Shown: positions 37,183 through 46,490, numbered from the stretch's first letter. The stretch is 46,734 nucleotides of DNA from Agrococcus sp. (GCA_031179215.1 JAPSIA010000008.1:1-46734); one strand, 5' to 3'. Notes: generated by a model not told the origin, from the letters alone. Numbers and translations are program-made.

Positions 37183-37917
37183 ATGACGATGGATCACGAG
37201 CACCGCGACCGCTCCGAGGTCCACGGTCATGCGCCGGGCGATCACGGCCACGCGAGCGGACAGCACGGAGCGCACCCCGCCGCGGGCCACGACGGACACG
37301 TCGACGCCGGCAGAAGCCACGAGGGCCACGGCGCCGCAGGAGGCATCGATCGGATGGCGGCGAGCGCGACCCTGCACTGCCTCACCGGATGCGCGATCGG
37401 TGAGATCACCGGCCTCATCGTCGGCACCGCCCTCGGCCTGCCGACGCTGTGGACCGTGGTGCTCGCCGTGGGCCTGGCGTTCCTCTTCGGCTACGCGCTC
37501 TCGACGCTGCCGCTGCTCAAGGCCGGTCTCGCGCTCGGGCGCGCGCTGCGCGTGGTGCTCGCTGCCGACACGCTGTCGATCGCCACGATGGAGCTCGTCG
37601 ACAACGCGGTGATGGCCATCATCCCGGGAGCCATGGACGCCGGGCTCGTGAACGTCGTCTTCTGGATCGGGATGCTCATCGCGCTGACCGCCGCGTTCCT
37701 CGCGGCCTATCCGGTCAACCGCGTGCTCCTGCGGCGAGGGAAGGGGCACGCGCTCGCGCATGAGCACCGTCACGGCGCGCAGCCCGCCAGCGGCGCGCGT
37801 CGCTTCATCCCCGACCTGTCGTCCGGCCTGCTCGTGGCGATCATCCTGAGCTTCATGCTCGGCGGGCTGCTCGTCGCCGCCGCCGCGACGCTCGGGGGCG
37901 TCGGCGCGCACGGCTAG
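37183..37917 (+). CDS. DUF4396 domain-containing membrane protein with His-rich N-terminus
   Basis: DHEHRDRSEVHGHAPGDHGHASGQHGAHPAAGHDGHVDAGRSHEGHG then ATLHCLTGCAIGEITGLIVGTALGL...YALSTLPLLKAGL...MELVDNAVMAIIPGAMDAGL. Confidence 0.85.
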   Translation: MTMDHEHRDRSEVHGHAPGDHGHASGQHGAHPAAGHDGHVDAGRSHEGHGAAGGIDRMAASATLHCLTGCAIGEITGLIVGTALGLPTLWTVVLAVGLAFLFGYALSTLPLLKAGLALGRALRVVLAADTLSIATMELVDNAVMAIIPGAMDAGLVNVVFWIGMLIALTAAFLAAYPVNRVLLRRGKGHALAHEHRHGAQPASGARRFIPDLSSGLLVAIILSFMLGGLLVAAAATLGGVGAHG

Positions 37918-38012
37918 CGGCGAGGTGGACGCGAGCAGGACGCGCACGGCGACCCGTGTGCTCGTGGGATCCGCCCTCGGCGCCGCGCGCCACGCCCCCG
38001 ACGGCGCGAGGC

Positions 38013-39236
38013 CTACTGCCGATAGGAGGCGAGGAAGTCGCCGATGCGCTCGACGGCGTCCTCGAGGTCGCGCTTCCACGGCAGCGTCACGATGCGGAAG
38101 TGATCGGGCGTCGGCCAGTTGAACCCCGTGCCGTGGGTGACGAGGATCCGCTGCTGCTTGAGCAGGTCGAGCGCGAAGAGCGCGTCGTCGTGGATCTCGT
38201 GCACCTCGGGATCGAGGCGGGGGAACGCGTAGAGCGCTCCCTTCGGGTTGACGACGCTCACGCCCGGGATGCGCTCGAGCCCCTGCACCGCGGCATCCCG
38301 CTGCTCGAGGAGGCGCCCGCCCGGCAGGATGAGCTCCTCGATCGACTGATGGCCGCCGAGCGCCACCTGGATGCCGTACTGCGCCGGCACGTTCGGGCAC
38401 AAGCGCGTCGAGGCGAGCAGCGTGAGCCCCTCGAGGAAGCCCGCTGCGTGCGCCTTGGGGCCCGTGATCGCGAGCCACGCGGCGCGGAACCCGGCCGCGC
38501 GGTAGGTCTTCGAGAGCCCGTTGTACGTGAGCGTGAGCAGGTCGGGCGCGAGCGTCGCGATCGAGACGTGCTCGGCGTCGTCGTAGAGGATCCGGTCGTA
38601 GATCTCGTCGGCGAGGATGAGCAGCGAGTGCTTGCGCGCGAGGTCGACGATGCCCTGCAGCACCTCGCGCGAGTACACCGCTCCCGTGGGGTTGTTGGGG
38701 TTGATGACGACGATCGCCTTCGTGCGCGTCGAGATCTTGGCCTCGATGTCGGCGAGGTCGGGCGCCCACCCGGCCGCCTCGTCGGTGAGGTAGTGGATGG
38801 GGGTGCCGCCGCCGAGCGAGGTCATCGCCGTCCACAGCGGGTAGTCGGGCGCGGGGATGAGCACCTCGTCGCCCGCGTCGAGCAGCGCCTGCATCGTCAT
38901 GGTGATGAGCTCGGAGACGCCGTTGCCGAGGTAGACGTCGTCGACCGTCATGCGCGGGAAGCCCTCGACGCCCTCGTAGCGCGTGACGACGGCCCGACGG
39001 GCGGAGAGGATGCCCTTCGAGTCGGAGTAGCCCTCGGCGAGCGGCAGGTTGGCGATCATGTCCTGCACGATCGTGTCGGGCGTCTCGAAGCCGAACGGCG
39101 CGGGATTGCCGATGTTGAGCTTGAGGATGCGCTGGCCCTCGGCCTCCATGCGCGCGGCCTCGGCGGCGATCGGCCCCCGGATCTCGTAGAGCACGTGCTT
39201 GAGCTTCGAGGACTGGTCGAGCGACTTCAGGGCCAT
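38013..39236 (-). CDS. Pyridoxal phosphate-dependent aminotransferase (AlaA/AspC-like class I)
   Basis: ...ILKLNIGNPAPFGFETPD...YSDSKGILSARRAVVTRYE...INPNNPTGAVYSREVL...LADEIYDRILYDD...NGLSKTYRAAGFRAAWL. Confidence 0.92.
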   Translation of the reverse strand: MALKSLDQSSKLKHVLYEIRGPIAAEAARMEAEGQRILKLNIGNPAPFGFETPDTIVQDMIANLPLAEGYSDSKGILSARRAVVTRYEGVEGFPRMTVDDVYLGNGVSELITMTMQALLDAGDEVLIPAPDYPLWTAMTSLGGGTPIHYLTDEAAGWAPDLADIEAKISTRTKAIVVINPNNPTGAVYSREVLQGIVDLARKHSLLILADEIYDRILYDDAEHVSIATLAPDLLTLTYNGLSKTYRAAGFRAAWLAITGPKAHAAGFLEGLTLLASTRLCPNVPAQYGIQVALGGHQSIEELILPGGRLLEQRDAAVQGLERIPGVSVVNPKGALYAFPRLDPEVHEIHDDALFALDLLKQQRILVTHGTGFNWPTPDHFRIVTLPWKRDLEDAVERIGDFLASYRQ

Positions 39237-39242
39237 CGCACC

Positions 39243-39248
39243 ATGCTA
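39243..39248 (-). promoter_or_regulatory. Putative leaderless -10 (TAGCAT) for the aminotransferase gene
   Basis: Minus strand TAGCAT, 6 nt, then ATG. Confidence 0.5.
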
Positions 39249-39337
39249 GGCGTGCGCGCGGGAGCTGGACGTCGCGGCGCCAGCACCGGGGCCCGTCTCG
39301 AGCTCCGGTCGCGCTGGAGCTGCGGGTGCCGCGCTCG

Positions 39338-40222
39338 TCAGCCCGCGTCGCGCGGCAGCTGCAGCAGCCCGCCCGCTGTGCGCGTCGTCGCGGCCGCGAC
39401 GGCCATGGCGCGCTCGAGCGGTCCGGCCCATCCGCCCTCGTGGTCGCCCGCGACGACGGATGCGGTGAGGGAGGCGAGCACGCTGTCGCCGGCACCGATG
39501 GTGTCGACGACGGGCGCCGGGAGCTGCGGCACCGCCGCGCGCACGCGCTCGCCGCGCGTCGCGATGCTCGCTCCCTCGGGGCCGCGAGTGACGGCGACGG
39601 CGCACGCGCCGGCGTCGAGCCAGCGCGCGGCGGTGCGATCGGCGTCCTCCCCGTAGACGAGCTCGGTGTCCTCGTCGCTCACCTTCACGAGCAGCGCTCG
39701 CGCGGCGAGCGCGTCGAGCCCCGCCGCGAACCGCTCGCGGGCGCCGGGCTCGCGCAGGTAGGCCGGGCGGGCGTTGGGGTCGAGGAGCAGGCGCTCGCGC
39801 GACCCGGGGAGCGCGAGCAGCGGCGCGAGCTGCGCCTCGCGCTCGAGCGCGAGGCACGAGACGACGACGAGCGGGGCGGTCTCGAGCGCGTGCTCGAGCC
39901 CCGAGAGGTCGACGAAGCGCGTCGTGCCGGCGGCGTTGAAGTCGTAGCGCATCGTGTCGCCCTCGCGCACGGCCGTCGCGACCGCCGTGCCGCGCGGCGC
40001 GCTCGTCGCGAGCAGCTCGACGCCGTGGGCGGCGCAGTGCTCGCGCACGAGCCGGCCCGCGTCGTCGTCGCCGACCATCGCGACGAGCCTCGCCGGCAGC
40101 CCCAGCCGCGCGAGGCCGACCGCGACGTTGAGCGCGGCGCCGCCGACGACGCGCGCGGCACCGATCTCGTCGACGAGCGCGTCGCCGATGACGAGGATGG
40201 GCTCGGGGGAGCGCGCGCTCAC
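39338..40222 (-). CDS. PfkB family carbohydrate kinase
   Basis: ILVIGDALVDEI...GGAALNVAVGLARLGLPARLVAMVGDDDAGRLVREH...VDTIGAGDSVLASLTASVV. Confidence 0.9.
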   Translation of the reverse strand: MSARSPEPILVIGDALVDEIGAARVVGGAALNVAVGLARLGLPARLVAMVGDDDAGRLVREHCAAHGVELLATSAPRGTAVATAVREGDTMRYDFNAAGTTRFVDLSGLEHALETAPLVVVSCLALEREAQLAPLLALPGSRERLLLDPNARPAYLREPGARERFAAGLDALAARALLVKVSDEDTELVYGEDADRTAARWLDAGACAVAVTRGPEGASIATRGERVRAAVPQLPAPVVDTIGAGDSVLASLTASVVAGDHEGGWAGPLERAMAVAAATTRTAGGLLQLPRDAG

Positions 40223-40247
40223 CGCCGGGACGATTCCGTGGCGGCGC

Positions 40248-40472
40248 TCACTTGCCCTTGGCCGCCTTGCGGAGCTCGCGCTCGAGCTCCTGCTGCCGGA
40301 TGCCGTCCTCGCGCTGGTTGACCGCGCCGATCGCGAGCGCGACGCCGATGCCCCAGCTCGCCCACAGCAGTGCGAGCCGCCAGTCCCGCGGCCCCGTGCG
40401 GGTCGCCTTGAGCACGGCCATCCCGCTCGTGAGCGAGCTGATGACGCCTGCGTTCAACAGGTACTTGCGCAT
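40248..40472 (-). CDS. Hypothetical small membrane protein
   Basis: MRKYLLNAGVISSLTSGMAVLKATRTGPRDWRLALLWASWGIGVALAIGAVNQREDGIRQQELERELRKAAKGK; gaggagg RBS. Confidence 0.75.
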   Translation of the reverse strand: MRKYLLNAGVISSLTSGMAVLKATRTGPRDWRLALLWASWGIGVALAIGAVNQREDGIRQQELERELRKAAKGK

Positions 40473-40555
40473 GTCGCCTCCTCGTCGCCACCAACCTACT
40501 GACGCATGCTGGGCGCCGCACGCGAGCCGCGCATCCGTGCCTGCACGACGCGGCG

Positions 40556-40653
40556 GCTGCGAGCGCGGGGTGGCGGCCGTTCGGTGCAGGTGCCAGCGGC
40601 GATCTGCACCAAGTGGCCGCTGCGAGCGCGCGGTGGCGGCCGTTCGGTGCAGG
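40556..40653. repeat. 35-bp direct repeat, two copies at 63-bp offset, with long hairpin between
   Basis: GCTGCGAGCGCG[G/C]GGTGGCGGCCGTTCGGTGCAGG at 40556-40590 and 40619-40653 (one mismatch). Confidence 0.9.
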
Positions 40654-40679
40654 AGGGCGTACACGCGGCGCGCGGTCCT

Positions 40680-40691
40680 GACCGATCGGTC
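40680..40691. promoter_or_regulatory. Putative TetR operator half-array 1
   Basis: GACCGATCGGTC, perfect 12-bp palindrome. Confidence 0.75.
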
Positions 40692-40697
40692 GACTTC

Positions 40698-40711
40698 TGA
40701 CCGATCGGTCA
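40698..40711. promoter_or_regulatory. Putative TetR operator half-array 2
   Basis: TGACCGATCGGTCA, perfect 14-bp palindrome, 19 bp centre-to-centre from the first. Confidence 0.75.
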
Positions 40712-40726
40712 GTACGATGGCTCCTC

Positions 40727-41332
40727 GTGACCACTCGCGACGAGATCCTGGGCGCGGCGCTCGAGCGCTTCGCCCGGTTCGGCTACCTCGGCACCTCGAT
40801 CCAGCAGATCGCCGACGACGTCGGCACCTCGAAGTCGTCGGTGCTCTACCACTTCGACTCGAAGGAAGCGCTGCTCGAGGCGGCCATGGCGCCCGCGATG
40901 GATGCGCTCACGGAGCTCATCGGCGCCCTGCCGTCGGCCCACGACGACAAGCTCGCGGCGGCGCCCGGCCTCGTCGTGCGGTTCGTCGACACGCTCATGG
41001 CGCACAGCGCCGCGGTGTCGATCTTCGTCACCCAGCGCGGTGCGCTGCAGGACGTGCCCGCGATCGTGCGCGGCAACGAGGTCGTCGACGCCATCGCGTC
41101 GACCCTCGTGCTCGAGGCGCCCACGACGCGCTCGCTCACCCGCCTGTCGATCGGGCTCGCGGGTGTCGCGTTCATCCTCGCCGACACGACCGAGCCGCCC
41201 CACGAGCATCCCTCGCCCGGTGAGATGCGCGAGATCTTCATCGACACGCTGCTCGAGCTGTGCATGCCCGACGGCGGGGAGCGCGCTCGCTGCGCCATCG
41301 CCGCGGCCGGCGCGCACGGGAAGGACGACTGA
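40727..41332 (+). CDS. TetR/AcrR family transcriptional regulator
   Basis: [54 protein letters not shown]. Confidence 0.92.
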   Translation: MTTRDEILGAALERFARFGYLGTSIQQIADDVGTSKSSVLYHFDSKEALLEAAMAPAMDALTELIGALPSAHDDKLAAAPGLVVRFVDTLMAHSAAVSIFVTQRGALQDVPAIVRGNEVVDAIASTLVLEAPTTRSLTRLSIGLAGVAFILADTTEPPHEHPSPGEMREIFIDTLLELCMPDGGERARCAIAAAGAHGKDD

Positions 41333-44286
41333 TGGCCACCTGGCTCTCCCGCGTCGGCGCGGCATCCATGCGCCGCGCCTGGCTCGTGATCGTCGCGTGG
41401 ATCGTGGCGCTCGCGGGCGTGCTCGGCGGCGCGCTCGCGCTCGGCCCCGACATGCAGGAGTCGTTCGAGATCCCCGGCACCGAGTCGCAGCAGGCGCTCG
41501 ACCGGCTCAGCAGCGTCTTCCCGCAAGTGGCGGGCAGCGCCGTGCAGGTCGTCTACCAGGCGCCCGAGGGTGACTCGGTCGAGCAGCACCGCGCCGCGAT
41601 CGACGCGCAGGTCGACGCGATCGCCGAGATCGACGACGTCGCGACGGCGCTCGGGCCGTGGGACGAGTACGCGGCTGACCAGATCTCCGGCGACGGGCGC
41701 TTCGCCTTCGCGCAGGTGCAGTTCGAGCCGCAGGGCGCCGGCGTGACGCCCGCGGGCCTCGACGAGCTCGTGGCGACGGCGGATGCGGCACGGGCGAGCG
41801 GACTGGCGGTCGAGTTCAGCGGCCAGGCCTTCCAGGCCACGAGCGTGCCGATCTCCTGGGTCGAGGGGCTCGGCGTGCTCTTCGCGGGCGTCGTGCTGTT
41901 CGTCACGTTCTGGTCGCTGCTCGCGGCGGGCCTGCCGCTCATCACGGCGCTCGTGGGGGTCGGCATCACGATGGGCGGCGTGCTCGGCGCCTCCGCGCTC
42001 GTGACGGTCTCGAACTCCGCGCCCCTCATGGCGCTCATGATCGGGCTCGCCGTCGGCATCGACTACGCGCTCTTCATCCTCTCGAAGCACCGCTCGCAGC
42101 TCGCGCGCGGCATGGGCATCGTCGAGTCGGGCTCGCTCGCGGTCGGCACGGCGGGGACGGCCGTGCTCTTCGCGGGCCTCACCGTCATCGTGGCGCTCGC
42201 CGGCCTGCTCATCGTCGGCATCCCGTTCCTGTCGGTCATGGGCATCGGTGCGGCCGTCTCGGTCGCGATCGCCGTCGCGGGCGCGGCGACGCTGCTGCCG
42301 GCGATCATGGCGCTGCTGGGGGAGCGGCTGCGGCCGAAGCCCGGCAGCCGCGCCGCGCAGCTCGCCGAGCGCGACGTCGACGAGCGGCCCACGCTCGGCA
42401 TGCGGTGGGTGACGGGCGTCGCGAAGCGCCCCTGGGTCGCGATCATCGGCGTGCTCGCCGTCGTCGGCGTCGCATCCGTGCCCGCCGCGAGCCTCGAGCT
42501 CGCGCTGCCCGACAACGGCCGCGAGGCGCAGGGCACGACCCAGCGGCAGGCCTACGACATGCTGCAGGAGGGCTTCGGCGAGGGCGCCACCGGCCCGCTC
42601 GTCGTCATGGCCGACATCACGCAGGTGACCGACATCATGCGCGTGCTCGATGCGCTCTCGGACGACCTCGCCGCGATCGAGGGCGTCGAGCGCATCGGCA
42701 CCGCCTTCCCCGACGAGACGGCCGACACCGCGATCATCCAGGTGATCGCCGAGACCGCGCCGACCGACCACGCCACCGCCGAGCTCGTCGAGCGCATCCG
42801 CGACGCCGCGCCCGCGCTCGAGGAGGCCCACAGCACCCCCATCGCCGTCACGGGCGCGACCGCGGTGCAGATCGACGTCTCGCAGCGCCTCGCCGACGCG
42901 CTGCTGCCGTTCGGCGCCGTCGTCGTGTCGCTCGCGATCGTGCTGCTCATGCTCGTGTTCCGCTCGATCCTCGTGCCCGTCACCGCAGCGCTCGGCTTCC
43001 TCGGCTCGGTGCTCGCCGCCTTCGGCACCGTCGTCGCGGTCATGCAATGGGGCTGGGGCATCGAGCTCCTGCACGCCGAGCCCGGCCCCATCCTCTCGTT
43101 CATGCCCGTGCTGCTCATGGCGGTGCTGTTCGGCCTCGCGATGGACTACCAGATGTTCCTCGTCTCGGGCATGCGCGAGGCGTACGCCCACGGTCGCGCC
43201 GACGACCCCGATCGCGCCGTGAGCGCCGTGCGGCTCGGCTTCGCGACCAACGCCCGCGTCGTCACCGCGGCCGCGCTCATCATGTTCTTCGTCTTCTTCG
43301 CGTTCGTGCCCGAGGGCATGGCGATGATCAAGGCCATCGCGCTCGGGCTCGCCGTCGGCGTCGCCGTCGACGCGTTCCTCGTGCGCATGACGCTCATCCC
43401 GGCGCTCATGGTGCTCATGGGCGAGCGCGCGTGGTGGCTGCCGCGCTGGCTCGACCGCGCGATGCCCGACATGGACGTCGAGGGCGACAGCCTCGGCCGG
43501 CACCGCGCCGCGCTGGCGTGGGCGGCGGATGCCGGCGGTCACCTCGCGCTCGAGCGGCTCCGCCCCGAGCTCGGCCACGACGCCCCCGGCAGCGCCTTGT
43601 GGACGATCACGGCGCCGCGAGGAGCGGTCGTGCGCCTCGACGCGCCCTTCGCCGAGCGCCAGCGGCTCGCGCACGCGCTGCTGGGCGACATCGGCGCCCG
43701 GGGCAAGGCGCACGTCGGCGGCGCGGCGCTGCCCGGCGACGTCGCGCGGCTGCGCGAGCGCATCGCGCTCGTCGACCTCGACCTGCCGGGCCACGGCGGC
43801 GCCGCCGAGTCGGCGCACGACGCGGCGCGCGCGGCGCTCGCGCTCCGCTCGCCCTTCGCGCTCGGCCCGGCGCTCGACCGCCGCGCGAGCGCGCTCGTCG
43901 AGCGGGCGGGCGCAGCCGCCGGCGCGCGCATCGACGCGGCGGCGCCGCTCTCGCGCCTCGCGCCGCTCGAGCGCGCCGCCGTGCTGCTGACCATCGCGGC
44001 GCTGCGCTCGCCGAGCGTCGTCTGGATCGACGCCGCGCGGGGCGCGCCCACGGGGGCCGCTGCGCTCGCCGCGCGCCTGCTCGGCGACGACGTGACGATC
44101 GTCACGAGCGAGGCCGCGCCCGAGGCGCACGAGCGGACCTCGCTCGAGCTCGCCCCGGCCGATGCAGCGGTCGAGGACCGCGACGCCCGCGCGGCACGGG
44201 GCGCTGCTGCCGGCGCCGCGCCCGAGACACCGACCGACAGCGACGCCCCGACGGGCGAGCTCGCGACCACGGGAGCAGACCGATGA
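41332..44286 (+). CDS. MMPL/RND family transporter with extra C-terminal soluble domain
   Basis: ATG overlaps the TetR stop; two RND halves (...MIGLAVGIDYALFILSKHR...; ...VLFGLAMDYQMFLVSGMREAY...), then about 260 aa of non-MMPL C-terminus from about 43500. Confidence 0.92.
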   Translation: MATWLSRVGAASMRRAWLVIVAWIVALAGVLGGALALGPDMQESFEIPGTESQQALDRLSSVFPQVAGSAVQVVYQAPEGDSVEQHRAAIDAQVDAIAEIDDVATALGPWDEYAADQISGDGRFAFAQVQFEPQGAGVTPAGLDELVATADAARASGLAVEFSGQAFQATSVPISWVEGLGVLFAGVVLFVTFWSLLAAGLPLITALVGVGITMGGVLGASALVTVSNSAPLMALMIGLAVGIDYALFILSKHRSQLARGMGIVESGSLAVGTAGTAVLFAGLTVIVALAGLLIVGIPFLSVMGIGAAVSVAIAVAGAATLLPAIMALLGERLRPKPGSRAAQLAERDVDERPTLGMRWVTGVAKRPWVAIIGVLAVVGVASVPAASLELALPDNGREAQGTTQRQAYDMLQEGFGEGATGPLVVMADITQVTDIMRVLDALSDDLAAIEGVERIGTAFPDETADTAIIQVIAETAPTDHATAELVERIRDAAPALEEAHSTPIAVTGATAVQIDVSQRLADALLPFGAVVVSLAIVLLMLVFRSILVPVTAALGFLGSVLAAFGTVVAVMQWGWGIELLHAEPGPILSFMPVLLMAVLFGLAMDYQMFLVSGMREAYAHGRADDPDRAVSAVRLGFATNARVVTAAALIMFFVFFAFVPEGMAMIKAIALGLAVGVAVDAFLVRMTLIPALMVLMGERAWWLPRWLDRAMPDMDVEGDSLGRHRAALAWAADAGGHLALERLRPELGHDAPGSALWTITAPRGAVVRLDAPFAERQRLAHALLGDIGARGKAHVGGAALPGDVARLRERIALVDLDLPGHGGAAESAHDAARAALALRSPFALGPALDRRASALVERAGAAAGARIDAAAPLSRLAPLERAAVLLTIAALRSPSVVWIDAARGAPTGAAALAARLLGDDVTIVTSEAAPEAHERTSLELAPADAAVEDRDARAARGAAAGAAPETPTDSDAPTGELATTGADR

Positions 44287-46460
44287 CCAGCACCCTGCAG
44301 AAGGCCGTCGCCCTCACCGCGGCCGCCGCGACGCCGTTCGCGGTCGCCGCCCTCGCCGCGTGGTCGCTCGGCCCCGCGGCCGACCTCGACCGCGACGTGC
44401 CCGCCGCGGTCGTGAACCTCGACGAGGTGCGCACGACCACGGCCGACGACGGCACCGAGTCGACGATGTTCGCCGGCCGGCAGGTCGTCACCGACCTCGT
44501 CGCCGACGAGCACGACGGGTTCGACTTCCGCATCCTGAACGAGGAGGACGCCGCGACGGCGCTCGCGGCGGGGGAGGTGCACGCGATCGTCACGATCCCC
44601 GCCGACTTCTCGCAGCGCGTGCTGAGCCTGCAGGGCGACGACCCGCAGCAAGCGGGCATCGACATCGTCGCCGACGCGACCTCGAGCGGCCTCGCGACCC
44701 AGCTCGCGACCGAGACGGGCGAGTCGATCATGGCGTCGTTCGGTGACCTCGTCACGAGCGGCTTCATCTCCGGCATCTACGGCGGCATGGGGCAGATGGC
44801 AGACCAGCTCGGCGCCGCGGCCGACGGGGCGGATGCGCTCGGCGCCGGCGGCGCGGAGCTCGCGACCGGTCTCGGCGAGCTCGCCGGCGGCATCGACCAG
44901 CTCGCCGACGGTGCCGGGCAGTCCCAGGACGGCGCGGCCCAGCTCGCCGACGGCGGGCGGCAGCTCGCGAGCGGCCTCAGCGCGGCGCACGCCGGCATCG
45001 GGCAGCTCGCCGGCGGCAGCGCGACGCTCAGCGACGGCATCGGCCAGTACACGGGCGGCGTCGATCAGCTGGCGGCCGGGGCGACCTCGCTGCGCGACGG
45101 CGTCGACACCTACACCGCGGGTGCCGAGCAGCTCGCCGCGGGCGTGCAGCAGGCGTCCTCGCGGCTCAGCGGCGGCATCGACGGCGCCACGGCCGGCGTC
45201 GGCCGCCTCGAAGCCGCGATCGACGACTCCAGCACAGGCGCCGCGCAGCTGCTCGCGCTGCTGGAGGCCGACGCCGACACCGACCCGCAAGCGCTCGCTG
45301 CCGCGCGGCAGCTCGCCGGCGGGCTCGGTCAGCTCGCCCAGCAGGACGTCAGCGGGCAGCTCGCGGCCGGCCTCGGCGAGGCGCAGGTCGGCTTCGCGGC
45401 GCTCGGCCGTGGCGCGGGCGAGCTCGCGGCGGGCGGGCCGGCGCTGCGCGACGGCGCCGCGCAGCTCGCGGCGGGCGTGGCGCAGGCCTCGGCGGGATCG
45501 CCGGCGCTCCGCGACGGCGCCGCGCAGCTCGCGAGCGGGCTCGCGCAGCTCGACGACGGGTTCGGGGCATCCGTCACGGGCGCCGAGCAGCTCGCGGACG
45601 GCTCGGGCGAGCTCGCGACCGGGCTCGGCGAGCTCGAGTCCGGCGCCGTCCAGCTCGCGGCCGGCGCGCGCTCGGCGCAGACGGGCGCCGCACAGCTCGG
45701 CGACGGCGGCGAGGAGCTCGCCGACGGGTTCGGCGAGGCGATCGCGGCGATGCCGCAGCTGAGCGACGACGAGCTCGAGCAGCTCTCCGAGGTCGCGACC
45801 AACCCGGTCGGCTTCGACCTCGCCGAGCAGCACGCCGCACCGAGCGGCGAGGCGCGCATCGCCACGATCGCCGTGCCGATCGGCCTGTGGCTCGGGGCGC
45901 TCGCGCTCGTGCTCGTGCTGCTGCGCGCGGGGCGCCGGGCGCTCGCCTCTGCGGAGTCGAGCGGCCGCGTGCTCGCGGCGCTCCTCATCCGCTCGGCCTG
46001 GGTCGTCGCCCTGCAGGCGGTGCTCGCGACCGTCGTCGTGCACGCGATCGGCGGCGTGGCGTGGGCGGCGGCCCCCGCGACCCTCGGCCTCGCGCTGCTG
46101 TTCGCCGCGGTCGCGACGCTCGTGCACATCGCGCTCGTCGGCTGGTGGGGCGTCGTCGGCGCCGTCGTCTCGCTCGTGCTGCTCGCCCTGCAGGCGGTCG
46201 CGGCCGGCGGGCTCGTGCCGCGCGCCGTGCTCGGCGACGGCTTCGCCGCGATCGCCCCCGCGCTGCCGATGACCCACGCCGTCGACGGCCTGCAGGCGCT
46301 CGCCGCGGGCACGGATGGCGCGGGAGCGGCTGCCGCGATGCTCGTGGTCTTCGCGGCCTTCGCGCTGCTCGCCGCGGCGCTCGCGGTGCGGTCGGCCAGG
46401 CGGCGCCAGACGGGCGAGCGCATCCGGGCGCTCGACGCGCTCGCGCCCGCCGCCGCCTGA
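44283..46460 (+). CDS. YhgE/Pip family membrane protein
   Basis: N-terminal TM, ...PAAVVNLDEV..., long GAAQLADG-like repeat region, C-terminal multi-TM domain; overlaps the MMPL stop (ATGA). Confidence 0.9.
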   Translation: MTSTLQKAVALTAAAATPFAVAALAAWSLGPAADLDRDVPAAVVNLDEVRTTTADDGTESTMFAGRQVVTDLVADEHDGFDFRILNEEDAATALAAGEVHAIVTIPADFSQRVLSLQGDDPQQAGIDIVADATSSGLATQLATETGESIMASFGDLVTSGFISGIYGGMGQMADQLGAAADGADALGAGGAELATGLGELAGGIDQLADGAGQSQDGAAQLADGGRQLASGLSAAHAGIGQLAGGSATLSDGIGQYTGGVDQLAAGATSLRDGVDTYTAGAEQLAAGVQQASSRLSGGIDGATAGVGRLEAAIDDSSTGAAQLLALLEADADTDPQALAAARQLAGGLGQLAQQDVSGQLAAGLGEAQVGFAALGRGAGELAAGGPALRDGAAQLAAGVAQASAGSPALRDGAAQLASGLAQLDDGFGASVTGAEQLADGSGELATGLGELESGAVQLAAGARSAQTGAAQLGDGGEELADGFGEAIAAMPQLSDDELEQLSEVATNPVGFDLAEQHAAPSGEARIATIAVPIGLWLGALALVLVLLRAGRRALASAESSGRVLAALLIRSAWVVALQAVLATVVVHAIGGVAWAAAPATLGLALLFAAVATLVHIALVGWWGVVGAVVSLVLLALQAVAAGGLVPRAVLGDGFAAIAPALPMTHAVDGLQALAAGTDGAGAAAAMLVVFAAFALLAAALAVRSARRRQTGERIRALDALAPAAA

Positions 46461-46490
46461 CGCGCCGGAGCGCGACGCGAGCCGGGAACC

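Noticed and set aside
40846-44130. 1094-aa minus-strand ORF
   Set aside because: Low-complexity R/H/D/E-rich translation antisense to the MMPL and TetR genes; typical high-GC antisense artefact.
44815-45760. Periodic GC-rich repeats inside the last large gene
   Set aside because: They encode the GAAQLADG-type repeats normal for YhgE/Pip proteins, so not an independent DNA element.
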